Source of the DNA: Methylibium sp.
GTDB lineage: Bacteria > Pseudomonadota > Gammaproteobacteria > Burkholderiales > Burkholderiaceae_C
DNA: 38,877 bases
Direction: 5' to 3'
NCBI GenBank assembly: GCA_013824165.1
Contig: PNNH01000066.1
Coordinates: 1-38,877 of the forward strand
In this document: positions 36,857-38,877 of the stretch, in pieces
How positions within the stretch are numbered: position 1 is the first letter of the stretch
Layout of the letters: each line of letters opens with the position of its first letter
Program-made: the position numbers and the translations under genes
The notes under the pieces: generated by a model
The model's database searches: none
What the model was told of the DNA's origin: nothing
The model's input: the letters and a program-made list of their open reading frames with translations, nothing else

Positions 36857-37606
36857 ATGACGCAGATCTCCCAACTCATGTCGACCGTCAAACGCCAGCT
36901 CAAGGCGCAGGGGTTGACGTACCGCGATGTAGCCCGCGCGCTTCACCTATCTGAGCCGAGTGTCAAGCGTCTCTTCGGCAGCGAGCGCATGACGCTCGAC
37001 CGCTTGGCGCAAATCGGTGAACTCCTGGGCTACACGTTGGCGGAATTGCTGGAAGAGTCGGCGGCAAGCGCGCCTCAGGTGCACGTACTGACCGCGGACC
37101 AGGAGGCGCGCCTAGTCGCCAATGACAAGTTGTTGTTGGTGGCTGTGTGTGCCCTCAACCACTGGTCACTGGCCGACATCGTCGCCGCCTATCGGCTGAC
37201 GAAGGCGGAGTGCCTCCGTCTGCTGCTCTTGCTTGATCGCATGGGACTCGTGGCGTTGCTTCCAGGTGATCGCATCCGCCTTCGTGTGGCGCGCGACTTT
37301 GACTGGCTACCGCATGGTCCGATACGTCGCTTCTTCAGGGAAGAGGGCCAGCCTGATTTCCTGGAAGCTTCGTTTGGCGCCGCCGGCGAGATGATGGAAT
37401 TCGCGCACGGTATGCTGACCCAAGAGGCCCAGCGTGAACTGATGACGGAGGTGCGGCGACTGCGAGCCAGGCTTGCGGCTCTGCACATGGAATCCCGGGC
37501 CGCTCCGCGAGCGCAGCGCATGGGAACTGGTGTGTTGCTGGCTTTGCGCGAATGGGAGCCAGCCGCATTTCGTGTTCTCCGGCGCCCCCGGGAAATGGCT
37601 GGCTGA
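36857..37606 (+). CDS. XRE-family transcriptional regulator
   Basis: 249 residues from the ATG at 36857. An N-terminal Cro/C1-type HTH spans about 8-65 (STVKRQLKAQGLTYRDVARALHL, then SEPSVKRLFGSERMTLDRLAQI; landmarks LTYRDVARALHLSEPSVKRLF). The remaining ~180 residues, with NHWSLADIVAAYRLTKAECLRLLLLLDRMGL (landmark AYRLTKAECLRLL), look like a second winged-helix-like region and a helical C-terminal part. This architecture is frequent in proteobacterial XRE proteins of about 250 residues. It is divergent from the KAS III operon and shares the CGATACTT sequence between the two promoters, so it is a candidate regulator of the cluster. Confidence 0.85.
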   Translation: MTQISQLMSTVKRQLKAQGLTYRDVARALHLSEPSVKRLFGSERMTLDRLAQIGELLGYTLAELLEESAASAPQVHVLTADQEARLVANDKLLLVAVCALNHWSLADIVAAYRLTKAECLRLLLLLDRMGLVALLPGDRIRLRVARDFDWLPHGPIRRFFREEGQPDFLEASFGAAGEMMEFAHGMLTQEAQRELMTEVRRLRARLAALHMESRAAPRAQRMGTGVLLALREWEPAAFRVLRRPREMAG

Positions 37607-37887
37607 GCGGATGTCCGCTTCAAGGCGGCGAAATTGCTTGCTACTCCATCCGCAACGGGTCGCAACCGAGTCCGCGCGAACCCTCCCGTAGACCTGCCGG
37701 ACGAAATGGCCTGCCAGACGTCCGACTTCCGCCGTCCGCAGTGACGAGCCTCTTTGCGCGCCCCTACACTGAGCGCGCGTCCCCCGCCCTTGGCCGATGG
37801 CGCAGCAACTCGACTGCCGACACGGCGGGGCGCAGCACTAATGCCGTCGCCGTTTAGCTTCACCACTTCCACCAACAAGGAACGACC

Positions 37888-38400
37888 ATGACCACCAGCC
37901 CGATGTACACCTTTGCCGTTCCCGTCTTCAAGCAAATGCTGCTGGCGCTCAAGGCCGTACTGGCGCAGGCGAGTGCGCACGCCACGGCTCACTCGATTGA
38001 GCCCGACGCCTTGCTGCAGGCGCGCCTGTATCCAGACATGTTTGCCTTGGCCAAGCAGGTGCAGATCGCGGCCGACTTTGCGCGTGGCGTGTCGGCACGC
38101 CTGGCGGGTGTCGAGGTCCCTGCCCAGGCGGGACAAGAGAAGAGCTTTGCTGACCTCGACTTGCTGCTGGACCAGACGGTGAGCTTTCTGGATGGCCTGA
38201 GCGCAGCGCAGTTCGCAGGAAGCGAAAGCAAAGAGATCATCCTGCGTCCCGGTACACCGAAAGAGAAGAAGCTGGTCGGCCAAACCTATCTGGCCAACTA
38301 CGGCCTGCCGCAGTTCTTCTTTCATGTCACCACGGCCTATGACATCCTGCGCCACAACGGCGTCGCGATCGGCAAGCGTGACTACATGGGCGTGTACTGA
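37888..38400 (+). CDS. DUF1993 family protein
   Basis: 170 residues with a Shine-Dalgarno AAGGAACGACC before the ATG. The family pattern is clear: YTFAVPVFKQMLLALKAVLAQA near the start, ARLYPDMFALAKQVQIAADFA, and LPQFFFHVTTAYDILRHNGVAIGKRDYMG at the end (landmarks LYPDMFALAKQVQ and FFFHVTTAYDILRHNGV). DUF1993 proteins are all-helical and DinB-like, with no established function. The 281 bp before the gene contain no other supported gene. It lies next to an ECF sigma factor gene on the opposite strand. Confidence 0.93.
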   Translation: MTTSPMYTFAVPVFKQMLLALKAVLAQASAHATAHSIEPDALLQARLYPDMFALAKQVQIAADFARGVSARLAGVEVPAQAGQEKSFADLDLLLDQTVSFLDGLSAAQFAGSESKEIILRPGTPKEKKLVGQTYLANYGLPQFFFHVTTAYDILRHNGVAIGKRDYMGVY

Positions 38401-38639
38401 TCTGGCGTTCGATGTAGCGAGCCTCGCGTGAGCTTGCCGTCCATCGAGAGCATTCAGTTGCCATAGCTGATTGACGAAGAGGGGCGCGAGGCGACGCCTG
38501 CTAACTTGACTGGGTAGCGGGTTTGTGCCGTTTTCGGATCTACAGCGAATACCGCCGGTGGGAACTATGCGTTGTGCTCAAGCGCTTCTCCACGAAGTCG
38601 CCGTTGAGCATGGCGATTGGCGGAGGGCAGCCAAACGAC

Positions 38640-38877
38640 CTATATCCCGCCGGCGCTGCTTCCATTCCGAATGGGCGTCGCCGGCTGGGTGTGTAGGGCG
38701 CTGTCTGCCAATCGACCAGCCCGTGCCGCCAGAAACCGCCGATCGCTTTCGTGGCTTGCCAGTGCGATGGCCTGGTCGTATGCCCGCTGGGCTGCGTCGG
38801 TCTGGCCCGCCATTGCTAACACGGCGGCGCGTGCCGCATGAAAGGGCTGGAAGTCAGCCAGAGCCTCATGCAGCTCG
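38640..38877 (-). CDS. ECF sigma factor, C-terminal end (cut by window end)
   Basis: The open frame enters from the window edge (first full codon at 38876) and stops with TAG at 38642-38640; about 78 residues are visible. The sequence LADFQPFHAARAAVLAMAG then QTDAAQRAYDQAIALA and DRRFLAARAGRL is the characteristic C-terminal extension (TPR-like, DUF6596/SigJ-type group) of large ECF sigma factors, which usually read FQPYHAARAELLRRLGR. The DNA-binding sigma-2 and sigma-4 parts lie outside the window. The 239 bp between this stop and the DUF1993 stop contain nothing recognisable. Confidence 0.8.
   Translation of the reverse strand, partial: ELHEALADFQPFHAARAAVLAMAGQTDAAQRAYDQAIALASHESDRRFLAARAGRLADSALHTQPATPIRNGSSAGGI

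Noticed and set aside
38401-38639. Possible small gene between DUF1993 and the sigma factor
   Set aside because: No open frame with a ribosome site or recognisable product; left as intergenic.

Overview
The window is high-GC chromosomal DNA of a betaproteobacterium, most likely Burkholderiales of the Rubrivivax/Roseateles type. This rests on the lptD-surA-rsmA locus, an AmgK-type kinase divergent from lptD, MaeB beside a DctB/FixJ-type two-component pair, and a cox cluster with an RcoM regulator. Genus assignment is an inference from gene content.

Layout. 0-2 kb: the end of a cytosine deaminase gene, a YibF-like glutathione transferase and a small LuxR-type regulator. 2-7.8 kb: envelope and ribosome housekeeping (amgK-like kinase; lptD-surA-rsmA) closed by a strong hairpin terminator. 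7.8-9 kb: a secreted guanyl-specific ribonuclease and its barstar-type inhibitor, with a perfect 16-bp inverted repeat at the barstar stop codon. 9-14.3 kb: maeB divergent from a membrane sensor kinase and response regulator. 14.3-17.3 kb: an M16 peptidase coupled to a degenerate ABC ATPase, a small HTH protein and a GNAT acetyltransferase.

17.3-28.2 kb (minus strand) is an aerobic carbon monoxide oxidation locus: rcoM, then coxM-coxS-coxL-coxG-coxD-coxE-coxF, a mocA-like nucleotidyltransferase, a putative 2OG-Fe(II) oxygenase, a multi-spanning membrane protein and a 29-codon ORF, mostly linked by overlapping or abutting start and stop codons. CoxL carries AYRCSFR, the form I (true CO dehydrogenase) signature. 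RcoM keeps the His, Cys and Met haem-region residues of known RcoM proteins. Between rcoM and coxM lie three direct repeats on a 20-bp period, a good candidate for the RcoM binding site. The parts fit together as sensor (RcoM), enzyme (CoxMSL), cofactor supply and active-site maturation (MocA-like, CoxDEF) and membrane recruitment (CoxG).

28.4-37.6 kb: a GFA-type zinc protein, then a compact cluster of lower GC that looks like an uncharacterised biosynthetic locus. Six minus-strand genes (KAS III-like ketosynthase, SDR, metallo-beta-lactamase-fold hydrolase, ATP-grasp ligase, FemAB/GNAT-like transferase, Rieske oxygenase) all overlap by 4-8 bp. They converge on, and overlap by 16 bp, an adenylate-forming enzyme of the PaaK/F390-synthetase type. 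A divergent XRE regulator with a probably leaderless promoter sits at the head. No carrier protein, export or resistance gene is visible, and the product is unknown. This is the best candidate for an undescribed system in the window.

37.6-38.9 kb: a DUF1993 protein and the C-terminal end of an ECF sigma factor cut by the window edge. No tRNA, rRNA, insertion sequence, prophage or CRISPR array was seen.
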